Source: CAZNLL01 sp964573885 (GTDB lineage Bacteria; Desulfobacterota; DSM-4660; Desulfatiglandales; Desulfatiglandaceae). Taken from it: DNA of 28,890 bases. Positions 6,871 through 14,124 of this stretch are shown piece by piece. Position 1 is the stretch's first letter. Each line of letters opens with the position of its first letter. Position numbers and translations under genes: made by a program. Location: positions 1 to 28,890 of the forward strand of contig CAZNLL010000035.1 of NCBI GenBank assembly GCA_964573885.1, given 5' to 3'. Under the pieces are notes generated by a model. It searched no databases and was not told the origin of the DNA. It saw nothing but the letters and a program-made list of their open reading frames with translations.

Positions 6871-7572
6871 ATGTTCAATAAAGCTGAAAAGGTTTTTGCC
6901 GGAATCCTCCTCCTTGTATGCACGGTGGTTGCCATTGTGGGGTACTCCGCCCAGTCGCCCCCTGGGGAGCCTGACAAGATATGGTTTGATGCATCAGGGG
7001 GTGATGTCATTTTCGATCATGCCTACCATGTCACCCTGGCCGAGTGCTACGACTGTCACCACAATTTCGAGGGCGACGAGGCTCCAGGACCCAATGAAGC
7101 AAAATGCCGGTCCTGCCATTATTATGGGGAGGCGAGGGACCTCGAAAGTGGCGACCCCACCCACCCGCGCTTCATCGGTGCCAACTGTGTAGACTGCCAT
7201 AAGACCGTTAGGATGGAAGTGGTGTGCGACAGGTGCCACATCCGCCCGGGTTTCGCCTTTGAAGAATCCGGCAGGGACATGCCCCCCTTGCCCGAAGTGG
7301 TACAGTTCGAGACGGACAACGGCCCGGTCACCTTTGATCATAAGGTACACATCAGTAGAGACGTCGGTGAGCCCTGCATGGCCTGCCACCACGAATGCAA
7401 AGAGGGCCGGCTTATGAAAGGAATGCCCTGTGACAAGAAATGCCGTGCCTGTCACTATGACAAGGCCGATCAAATTTCTGAGTGTGAAGACGAGTATCAC
7501 ACGCGCTATATCGGCGCCAATTGCGTCAGCTGTCATGGTGCTGATGATTGCTCTCAGTGCCATATGGAATAA
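6871..7572 (+). CDS. Membrane-anchored octaheme cytochrome c (two tandem class III c3-like domains)
   Basis: 233-residue c-type cytochrome. Residues 7-26 form one hydrophobic segment, a signal or uncleaved anchor, so the haem domain faces the periplasm. Eight CXXCH motifs lie at residues 59, 79, 106, 119, 169, 191, 218 and 227. They fall in two similar halves, each with a FDH(x)3H segment for axial His and an R(F/Y)IGANCV(x)CH stretch, indicating internal duplication of a tetraheme domain. The ATG at 6871 is chosen. A TTG at 6838 would add 11 residues with three Cys ahead of the signal. The gene heads the rnf operon, as multiheme cytochromes do in Desulfovibrio and in Methanosarcina (MmcA). 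Likely role: electron exchange between Rnf and periplasmic or quinone-linked carriers. Confidence 0.88.
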   Translation: MFNKAEKVFAGILLLVCTVVAIVGYSAQSPPGEPDKIWFDASGGDVIFDHAYHVTLAECYDCHHNFEGDEAPGPNEAKCRSCHYYGEARDLESGDPTHPRFIGANCVDCHKTVRMEVVCDRCHIRPGFAFEESGRDMPPLPEVVQFETDNGPVTFDHKVHISRDVGEPCMACHHECKEGRLMKGMPCDKKCRACHYDKADQISECEDEYHTRYIGANCVSCHGADDCSQCHME

Positions 7573-7580
7573 CCGGACCG

Positions 7581-7679
7581 CCCCGTTATTTGCCCCAAAG
7601 GGGACGGGGACCAGGGAAAAACGTATCATTTTAGACTATATGAAAACGGATCAACGGCGCTGCAAACACCTGAGGTGTT
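7581..7679 (+). other. Two hairpins between the cytochrome gene and rnfC
   Basis: Hairpin one: CCCCGT (7581-7586) pairs with ACGGGG (7604-7609), and CCCC-AAA-GGGG (7593-7603) stacks inside it with a six-base bulge. Hairpin two: AACACC (7665-7670) and GGTGTT (7674-7679) around TGA, ending 16 bases before the rnfC ATG. Neither has a T-run, so processing, stability or translation control is more likely than termination. Confidence 0.5.
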
Positions 7680-7695
7680 ACGGAAAAACCAATCC

Positions 7696-9072
7696 ATGGA
7701 ATTGAGATCCTTTTTCGGAATACTTCCTCCCAGGCTTCCCTATCCGGACATTTCTGTGCCCGTGGAGTCCCTGCCCATGCCCGAAAAGATCGCCCTCCTC
7801 TTTCCGGAAACAGAATCCGGGGACGTGGCTGTCAGGGTCGGGGAAGATGTGAGGACCGGCCAGGACATGGCCCGGGAGGGAAAGGGGCCCTTTGTCTCCA
7901 CCGTATCCGGCCGGGTGGAAGGAATCGAGACCTTTACCGGGCCCCACGGCCGGGACCGGGTGGTCGTGGCCATCAGCGCCGATTCGAGAGACGCCTTTGA
8001 TCCCTCCCTCAAAAAGATCGAGGATTTTTCGCAGAAAGACCCCTGGGAGCTCAGAGAGGCCGTCAACCGTTCAGGATTTACCGACCTGAGTGCCATTTCA
8101 AGGAATCCCACCCTATGGCCTCCTGTGGAGGTTTTGGTGGTCAGCGCCTTGGACAGGGATATACTCAGCCTGGCCAATCAGCAGACCTTTCGCGACCGCG
8201 CTGATGACCTTCATCAGGGGATTCAATTGCTGGTTCGCGCCTCGGAGGCCCGCCATTCGGTTTTGGCGGTCCCCAAACACCTGGAGGCCATGGCGGCCAA
8301 GATCTCCCCAGGACCTGCAAAGGCGGTGCCGGTCTCTCCTTTTTACCCCAATGGACTGCCCGCCATGCTGGCCAGGAACTGTGGGGCCGGCCTGCTCATG
8401 AAAGGCGATTACCGGGGCCTTTCAGGAAACACCCTGGTGGTGAGCGTGGAACATGCCATGGCCATGGCGGAGTGCCTGCAAGGAGGTAAACCGTTCCTGG
8501 AAAAAAGGGTCACCTTTTCTTCGGGACAAGCGGGGGGATTCAAAAACCTCCTGGTCCGTATCGGAACACCCCTGGACCACATCCTCCAGGCGGTGGGAGC
8601 GGCCCTGGAACCCCAAGGCAAGCTCATCGTGAACGGGATCTTGTGCGGATATGCGTGTTTCTCGGACCGTTTACCCGTCACCCCCCAGACCGACGCCGTC
8701 CACGTTCAGGGGTCCCGGGAGGTCTTCTTCTACGACAACGCCCCCTGCATCAATTGCGGCAAATGTAACGCCATCTGCCCCGTGGGCCTGGAGGTCAATC
8801 TCCTGGGCAGGCTTTCGGAATACGGCATGACTGAAAGATGCAGGGACCTGGGTGTGGAAAACTGCATCGACTGCGGCCTCTGTGCCTACCTGTGCCCCGC
8901 TCACCGGCCTCTGGTACAACTCCTCGCCCGCGCCAAAGAGGCCCTTCGAAGCCAGGCACAGGAAGAAATTCGCAGGCCGGAGGCCCCGGCCGGAAAAGGG
9001 GACACCTCCCCTCCTCCGCCCGTCAGGCTCTTCGAGAGCACCCCGGAAGAGGAGGAGGCCCTGAGAAGATGA
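7696..9072 (+). CDS. rnfC: Electron transport complex protein RnfC, divergent
   Basis: Peripheral subunit of the Rnf complex, 458 residues. The C-terminal half carries two [4Fe-4S] motifs, CINCGKCNAICP (C351 C354 C357 C361) and CIDCGLCAYLCP (C390 C393 C396 C400). The N-terminal lipoyl-like start MELRSFFGILPPRLPYPD and the middle RnfC core align with the family. The usual FMN/NADH loop GLGGAGFPT is replaced around residues 126-139 by GFTDLSAISRNPT. The AECEP region reads SALDRD, and YPSGGAKQL reads YPNGLPAML. NADH oxidation at this subunit is therefore doubtful. A Pro/Glu-rich tail follows residue 425. ATG 7696 is preferred to a GTG at 7675 because the family N-terminus begins there. The operon order cyt-C-D-G-E-A-B is standard. 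Confidence 0.9.
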   Translation: MELRSFFGILPPRLPYPDISVPVESLPMPEKIALLFPETESGDVAVRVGEDVRTGQDMAREGKGPFVSTVSGRVEGIETFTGPHGRDRVVVAISADSRDAFDPSLKKIEDFSQKDPWELREAVNRSGFTDLSAISRNPTLWPPVEVLVVSALDRDILSLANQQTFRDRADDLHQGIQLLVRASEARHSVLAVPKHLEAMAAKISPGPAKAVPVSPFYPNGLPAMLARNCGAGLLMKGDYRGLSGNTLVVSVEHAMAMAECLQGGKPFLEKRVTFSSGQAGGFKNLLVRIGTPLDHILQAVGAALEPQGKLIVNGILCGYACFSDRLPVTPQTDAVHVQGSREVFFYDNAPCINCGKCNAICPVGLEVNLLGRLSEYGMTERCRDLGVENCIDCGLCAYLCPAHRPLVQLLARAKEALRSQAQEEIRRPEAPAGKGDTSPPPPVRLFESTPEEEEALRR

Positions 9073-9136
9073 GCGCTTTTACGGCACCTGTATCCATGGG
9101 AACGCCCTTTATGGGCCAGGCAAAGGGTTTGCTGCC

Positions 9137-10150
9137 ATGATAGAACCACGGGATCTGATTGTTTCTCCCAGCCCTCATCGCCACTGCGGTGCAAGGATGA
9201 CCGGACCGGCGTATAATCTTCTCCTCGCCCTGGTCCCGGCGGTAATCATGGGGATCACCTATTACGGTTTTGATGCGGTGAGGGTCATAGCCGCCTCCAT
9301 GGCCTCGGCCATGCTCGCCGAGGCCGGGATGCAGAGACTTTTAAAGCGGCCTTTGAGGATCTTTGATGGCAGTGCGGCGGCAAGCGGACTCTTGCTCGCC
9401 TTGCTCCTTCCCGCAGGCGTCCCCCTCTATGTGGTGGTTGTGGCCAATTTTGCGGGGATCATCGTGGGAAAACAGTGCTTCGGGGGACTGGGGGCCAACC
9501 CGCTCAATCCGGCCTTGGTGGGGTGGGCCGTGATCCGCGCAACCAAGACATGGGCCGGGTTTCTGGACTTTGATCTTATGCTCGTGAACTACGATCCGGG
9601 CTTCATCCTTCAGTATCCCTTGGCCGTACTCCAGGCCAAAGGCCCGGCCGCCCTGTCCCGTTTTGATCTGCTTGACCTCTTCTTGGGCCGGCAAACCGGG
9701 GGCATCGGGGCATCCTGCATGGTGTGCATCCTTGCCGGAGGACTCTATCTGGTGCTCCGGGGCACCATACGCTGGCAGATCCCCCTCTTCTTTTTCATCG
9801 GCGTCATCGGGGTGGCTTCCATTTTTTGGGCCGCAGATCCCGAGGCCTATGCCAACCCCTTATTTCATATCCTTACAGGTAATGTGATGATGGGGGCCTT
9901 TTTCCTGTCCACGGATTATGCCAGCTCTCCTGTCAACCGGTGGGGCATGATTGTCTACGGCCTGGGCTGTGGAGCCCTCACGGTGATCTTAAGGGCCTGG
10001 AGCATCTATCCCGACGGTGTGGTTTTCGCTTGTCTCCTGATGAGCCTTTTTGTCCCTCTCCTGGACAGACTCAAGGCCAAACAGGTGGTTCCACGGCCTA
10101 TGGATCTCACCACTCTCACGGACATCAAAGGCGGGAGGACGGCGTCATGA
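9137..10150 (+). CDS. rnfD: Electron transport complex protein RnfD
   Basis: Integral membrane subunit of Rnf, 337 residues with about nine hydrophobic helices. Family hallmarks: VSPSPHRHCGA at the N-terminus, FGGLGANPLNPALVGW (115-130), NVMMGAFFLSTDYASSP (249-265) and SIYPDGVVFACLLMS (289-303). The region that normally reads SGATPL, with the Thr esterified to FMN, reads FILQYPLAVLQ here (Tyr160 in the Thr position). The covalent flavin may therefore be absent. The gene starts 64 bases after rnfC and overlaps rnfG in an ATGA junction. Role: part of the membrane ion-translocating electron path; which ion (Na+ or H+) cannot be read from the sequence. Confidence 0.92.
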   Translation: MIEPRDLIVSPSPHRHCGARMTGPAYNLLLALVPAVIMGITYYGFDAVRVIAASMASAMLAEAGMQRLLKRPLRIFDGSAAASGLLLALLLPAGVPLYVVVVANFAGIIVGKQCFGGLGANPLNPALVGWAVIRATKTWAGFLDFDLMLVNYDPGFILQYPLAVLQAKGPAALSRFDLLDLFLGRQTGGIGASCMVCILAGGLYLVLRGTIRWQIPLFFFIGVIGVASIFWAADPEAYANPLFHILTGNVMMGAFFLSTDYASSPVNRWGMIVYGLGCGALTVILRAWSIYPDGVVFACLLMSLFVPLLDRLKAKQVVPRPMDLTTLTDIKGGRTAS

Positions 10151-10737
10151 GGGAAATCATCCGCATGATTGTGGTCCTCACGGTCATCAGCACCGTCTGC
10201 GGTTTGGTGCTTTCCGGATACCGTCGTCTCACGGCTGAGCGTATTGAACAACAGGTCCTCATGAACGTCCAAGGCCCCAGAGTGGAGGTGGTCCTCCAGG
10301 GGGCGGACAACGACCTCATCGCCGACCGGAAAAAGATTCAGATCAACGGAAAGGACCTTCTTGTTTTCATCGGCAAAAAAAAGGGGGGCCCCTATGCCGT
10401 GGCTTACGAGACCGTAGGTAAGGGGTTTGGGGGAGACATCAAGGTCATGGTGGGTTATGACCTTGACCTCAATACCCTCACAGGCGTCCAGATCATCTCT
10501 CACAAAGAAACCCCCGGCGTGGGTTCCCGGGTTGAAGGAAGGCAGTTTACCCGGCGCTTTCGAGGCCTCCATGTGAACACGGACGTGCCCCCAAACCAAT
10601 GCCCGGAAGAAATCGATGCCATTTCAGGGGCCACTTACTCCAGCCTGGGGGTCTGCGAGGCCTTAAGAAAGAGCCTTGCCCTGCTTCCAAAGGTCAAGAA
10701 GAGGCTTCAAGCCTTTGAGGACGGGAGTCGCTCATGA
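10147..10737 (+). CDS. rnfG: Electron transport complex protein RnfG (covalent FMN)
   Basis: 196-residue Rnf subunit with one N-terminal membrane helix (residues 5-24) and an extracytoplasmic FMN-binding domain. The flavinylation motif is intact: DAISGATYSS with Thr163 as the FMN-phosphoester site. The upstream segment SHKETPGVGSRV (118-129) is also typical. The ATG at 10147 overlaps the rnfD stop and its own end overlaps rnfE (ATGA), so the D-G-E genes are translationally coupled. In the complex, RnfG passes electrons on the outer face, where it would be positioned to meet the octaheme cytochrome. A flavin transferase (ApbE) is needed and is not in this window. Confidence 0.93.
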   Translation: MREIIRMIVVLTVISTVCGLVLSGYRRLTAERIEQQVLMNVQGPRVEVVLQGADNDLIADRKKIQINGKDLLVFIGKKKGGPYAVAYETVGKGFGGDIKVMVGYDLDLNTLTGVQIISHKETPGVGSRVEGRQFTRRFRGLHVNTDVPPNQCPEEIDAISGATYSSLGVCEALRKSLALLPKVKKRLQAFEDGSRS

Positions 10738-11330
10738 ACCTCACCAAGGAATTCACCAAGGGTCTCTGGAAGGAATTGCCCCCCTTCCGCCTGGTCCTGG
10801 GACTCTGTCCCGTCCTGGCCGTCACAAAGTCGGCGGAAACAGGCCTGGGCATGGGCCTGGCCGTCATATTCGTGCTCACCTGCTCCAACGTCCTGGTATC
10901 GTCCCTGAGGAATCTCATCCCCCGTAAGGTGCGGATCGCCAGCTATATCGTTATCATCGCCTCCTTTGTGGTCATTGTGGAACTCACCACCCAGGCCTTT
11001 TTTTACGGGATTTATGAGAGATTGGGGATTTTTATCCCCCTTATCGTGGTCAACTGCATCATCCTCGGCAGGGCAGAGGCCTTTGCGTCCCGGAACAAGA
11101 TCATCCCCTCCGCCCTCGACGGCCTCGGGATCGGTGTGGGCTTCACCATGTCTTTGACCGTCCTGGGCGCCATACGGGAGATTTTGGGCAACGGGACCCT
11201 GTTTGGGGCGGATATTATGTGGGCCTCATTCCGGCCCTTTACCTTCATGGTGGAAGCGCCTGGGGCCTTTGTCAGCCTTGGGATCCTTCTGGGTCTCATG
11301 AACGCCCTCTCCGGGCCGAGCCGGGCCTGA
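10734..11330 (+). CDS. rnfE: Electron transport complex protein RnfE
   Basis: 198-residue integral membrane protein of the RnfA/RnfE (NqrD/E) family with six hydrophobic helices. The two inverted-topology Cys are present: C25 in GLCPVLAVT and C108 in IVVNCIILGRAEAFA. In known structures these two Cys, together with the pair in RnfA, hold a [2Fe-2S] cluster inside the membrane. The length is normal. It overlaps rnfG by four bases and is separated from rnfA by 32 bases. There is no sign of degeneration here, in contrast to RnfC and RnfD. Confidence 0.94.
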   Translation: MNLTKEFTKGLWKELPPFRLVLGLCPVLAVTKSAETGLGMGLAVIFVLTCSNVLVSSLRNLIPRKVRIASYIVIIASFVVIVELTTQAFFYGIYERLGIFIPLIVVNCIILGRAEAFASRNKIIPSALDGLGIGVGFTMSLTVLGAIREILGNGTLFGADIMWASFRPFTFMVEAPGAFVSLGILLGLMNALSGPSRA

Positions 11331-11362
11331 GAAGGCCAAGGCCGCATTCGGGAGTCGAGCAA

Positions 11363-11962
11363 ATGGAATACATTGTCCTCATCATCTCAGCGGTGCTTAT
11401 CAAAAACATTCTCCTGGCTGAATACCTGGGCAACTGCCCCTTTCTGGGGACTTCCAAGCGAATGGATACCGCTGTGGGGATGGGTTTGTCCGTCATTTTC
11501 GTGCTCACCATCGCCACCGTGGTCACCTACTGGGTCCAATACAACCTCTTGAATCCGCTCCATTTGGGCTATCTCCAAACCATTACCTTTATCCTGGTGA
11601 TTGCGGCCCTGGTCCAGTTTGTAGAGATGTTTCTCAAGAAATTCGCCCCACCCCTCTACCAGGCCCTTGGCATTTTTTTGCCGCTCATCACCACCAATTG
11701 TGCGGTTCTGGGCACGGCCATCCTGTGCATACGAAGGGAGCTGACCTTTCCTGAGGCGGTGGTGTTTGCCGTAGCCTCGGCCTCCGGCTTTACCCTCGCC
11801 TTGATCCTGCTGGCGGGGATCCGGGAAAGGCTGGAGATATCCGATGTTCCCAAGGCCCTCAGGGGTACGGCCATCGGGCTGATTATGGCGGGACTCATGT
11901 CCCTGGCCTTTTTCGGTTTTGTGGGTGTAGACGGTGCGTTAAAGGCCCTTTTACAGCACTGA
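11363..11962 (+). CDS. rnfA: Electron transport complex protein RnfA
   Basis: 199-residue integral membrane partner of RnfE. Conserved segments are AEYLGNCPFLGTSKRMDTA (C25) and FLPLITTNCAVLGTAI (C113), the two membrane Cys that share a [2Fe-2S] cluster with RnfE. The frame is open further upstream (to 11219), but the family N-terminus MEYIVLIISAVLIKNILLAE fixes the ATG at 11363, with a GGAG about nine bases before it. Six hydrophobic helices are visible. The sequence is well conserved, so the membrane electron path appears functional. Confidence 0.94.
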   Translation: MEYIVLIISAVLIKNILLAEYLGNCPFLGTSKRMDTAVGMGLSVIFVLTIATVVTYWVQYNLLNPLHLGYLQTITFILVIAALVQFVEMFLKKFAPPLYQALGIFLPLITTNCAVLGTAILCIRRELTFPEAVVFAVASASGFTLALILLAGIRERLEISDVPKALRGTAIGLIMAGLMSLAFFGFVGVDGALKALLQH

Positions 11963-12009
11963 AGAAACGCCCTTCCGCTCCTGGTGGACTGAGAAGGGCA
12001 CAGCATTTC

Positions 12010-12028
12010 AAGGGATTGAAGATCCCTT
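12010..12028 (+). other. Hairpin between rnfA and rnfB
   Basis: AAGGGAT (12010-12016) and ATCCCTT (12022-12028) form a perfect seven-pair stem with a five-base loop in the 85-base gap before rnfB. No T-run follows. It may set differential expression of rnfB relative to the rest of the operon. Confidence 0.4.
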
Positions 12029-12047
12029 TACCATAGGGATACTGAAA

Positions 12048-14117
12048 ATGTTATCAGCCGCATTACTCTTACTCTTTTTAGGATTGGCCGCCAGTATGTT
12101 ACTGGCCGTCGCCTCACGGGCCTTTTATGTCTGGGAAGACCCTAAGGTGCTGGCCATTACGGACGTTTTACCCGGAGCCAACTGCGGCGGGTGTGGAAAT
12201 GCAGGGTGCGCCGCCGCAGCCGAGGCCATCGCGGCGGGCCGCGCCCCGGTCAATGTATGCGTGGTGGGGGGGTTCGAGGTCGCCCAGGCCGTGGGAGAAA
12301 TCATGGGCCAGAAGGTAGAGGTTCGGGAGCCGGAATTCTCTTACACCACCTGCATTTACGGCGTGGGCAGGGCCGACCCCATCTATACCTATAACGGCGC
12401 CTCGGACTGCAACGCGGCCATGCTCCTTTACGGTGGAAGCAAGCTCTGCCCCATCGGGTGCATCGGCCTGGGCAGTTGTGTCGAGGCCTGCCAGTTCGAC
12501 GCCTTGCGCATGGGCGAGGACAATCTCCCCGTAGTGAATCTCGATAACTGTGTGGGCTGCGGCGCCTGTGTTGAGGCATGCCCCAAAAACATCGTCACCC
12601 TCACCTCGGCCACCCGGCGCATCCTCAGCGAGTACGTGACCGATGAATGCACGGCCCCCTGCATGCGGGCCTGCCCCACGGGCATCAACATCCGCGACTA
12701 TATCCGGGAAATCAGGGAAGGCCGCTATGAAGAGGCCGTCAGGATTATCAAGGAGAAATGTCCCCTTCCTCTGGTCTGCGGCTATATCTGCCCCGCACCC
12801 TGCGAGCTGGAGTGCCGCCGGGGGGTGGTGGAGGAACCCGTGGCCATTGATTTACTAAAACGTTTTGTGGCGGATTATGAGATGGCCACGGGCAAACGGG
12901 TCCATCCCTATAAGGCCCCTGACAAGGGGATCAAGATCGCCCTGGTCGGCGGTGGGGCGGAAGGCCTCACAGCGGGTTACTACCTGGCCCGTCTGGGATA
13001 CCAGCCCACCATCTTTGACGCCAAACCCCAACTGGGAGGAATCCTGAGATACGTTATATCCGAGGACCGCCTTCCCCGCAAGGTCCTGGACCATGATATC
13101 GAGGGCATCCTGGAAATGGGTGTGGAGGCCAGAACCGGCACACTATTGGGCCGCGATTTCACCCTTCACGGCGTGCTTCAAGAGGGATATGACGCCCTTG
13201 TCCTCACCAACGGCGGCTTTGACAGCCACAAGATCTTGTTGACCGGGGAAAGTCCCTTTTCTTCTCCGGTACAAGGCCTCTATATTATGCTGGATTTTCT
13301 CATGCGCCTGGCGGAAGGGCATAGACCGGATCCCGGAAGGCATGTGGCCGTCATCGACAGCACCCCAAAGGCCCTGGAGCTGGCCAGGGAGTGCAGAAAC
13401 CTGGGGGCTGAAAGGGTAACCATCGTCTCCAATCGCCCCCTTTCCTCCCTGCCTGAAGCCTTTGCCCATACCAGGGCGTTGCAAAAGGAGGGCATTGAGC
13501 TTCGATCCCCGGCCTGGGTGGTGGCCCTGGGCGGGCGGGGAGAAGGTCTCACCCGGATGGCCTTGGAGGGCACCAGGCGGGGCGGGATGGATCTGGAGCA
13601 GGAGATCCTGGAAGTCAACACCATGATCCTGGCCGGGGCCCGTTTCCCTGAACTCGTGTTTGTGCCCGCAGATGCCGGAACCGAAGGACCCGCGGGCGAG
13701 ATGACCTGGCAGACCCTGGAGACCTTTCGAACCTTTCCCGGCGCCAAGGGCCTTGGTCTGTTTACCCCCCCGGAGCCGGGAAGGACCAGTGATTCCGCGG
13801 CCGTGGTTAAATCCATCCTCTCCGGCCGGAGGCTCACCCGGGGCCTTCACCAGCACTTTACCGACGGGGCCATAACCCCCGTCGAGCACCTTGTCTGTGA
13901 GGCCGACTACATATTGACCCTGGAGGGTGTGCCGCAAATTGTCCCCTCCCAGAGAGAGGGATCCCATGGGAGGGACACGGAAGGAGATACCAAAACAGCC
14001 TGGATACTCCCTGAAGAACGGCCCGGATTGGATGAGGCGGCGGCCAGACGTGAGGCCGAGCGGTGCCTTCAGTGCGGCCTTATTTGTTACAAGAAAACGG
14101 CCATAGAGGGGACTTAG
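12048..14117 (+). CDS. rnfB: RnfB fused to a degenerate GltD-like oxidoreductase domain
   Basis: 689 residues, far longer than ordinary RnfB (about 190-330). Residues 1-22: membrane anchor. Residues 40-75: PF04060 cluster (C46 C49 C54 C71). Residues 100-180: RnfB core with C134 C138 C144 C148 and C168 C171 C174 C178. From about 195 the protein becomes a GltD/NfnB-like module with Cys-rich Fer4_20 part (C201-C257), first Rossmann motif GGGAEG (301-306), and the C-terminal ERCLQCGLIC. The second nucleotide motif, normally GGGNxAxD, reads DSTPKALE (437-444). The RRxxxxMPA NADPH motif reads NRPLSSLPE, and the FAD GGD motif reads PPE (near 574). The RnfB half should accept ferredoxin electrons. 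The fused half probably no longer oxidises NADPH and may be structural or regulatory. Confidence 0.88.
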   Translation: MLSAALLLLFLGLAASMLLAVASRAFYVWEDPKVLAITDVLPGANCGGCGNAGCAAAAEAIAAGRAPVNVCVVGGFEVAQAVGEIMGQKVEVREPEFSYTTCIYGVGRADPIYTYNGASDCNAAMLLYGGSKLCPIGCIGLGSCVEACQFDALRMGEDNLPVVNLDNCVGCGACVEACPKNIVTLTSATRRILSEYVTDECTAPCMRACPTGINIRDYIREIREGRYEEAVRIIKEKCPLPLVCGYICPAPCELECRRGVVEEPVAIDLLKRFVADYEMATGKRVHPYKAPDKGIKIALVGGGAEGLTAGYYLARLGYQPTIFDAKPQLGGILRYVISEDRLPRKVLDHDIEGILEMGVEARTGTLLGRDFTLHGVLQEGYDALVLTNGGFDSHKILLTGESPFSSPVQGLYIMLDFLMRLAEGHRPDPGRHVAVIDSTPKALELARECRNLGAERVTIVSNRPLSSLPEAFAHTRALQKEGIELRSPAWVVALGGRGEGLTRMALEGTRRGGMDLEQEILEVNTMILAGARFPELVFVPADAGTEGPAGEMTWQTLETFRTFPGAKGLGLFTPPEPGRTSDSAAVVKSILSGRRLTRGLHQHFTDGAITPVEHLVCEADYILTLEGVPQIVPSQREGSHGRDTEGDTKTAWILPEERPGLDEAAARREAERCLQCGLICYKKTAIEGT

Positions 14118-14124
14118 AGAAGAG

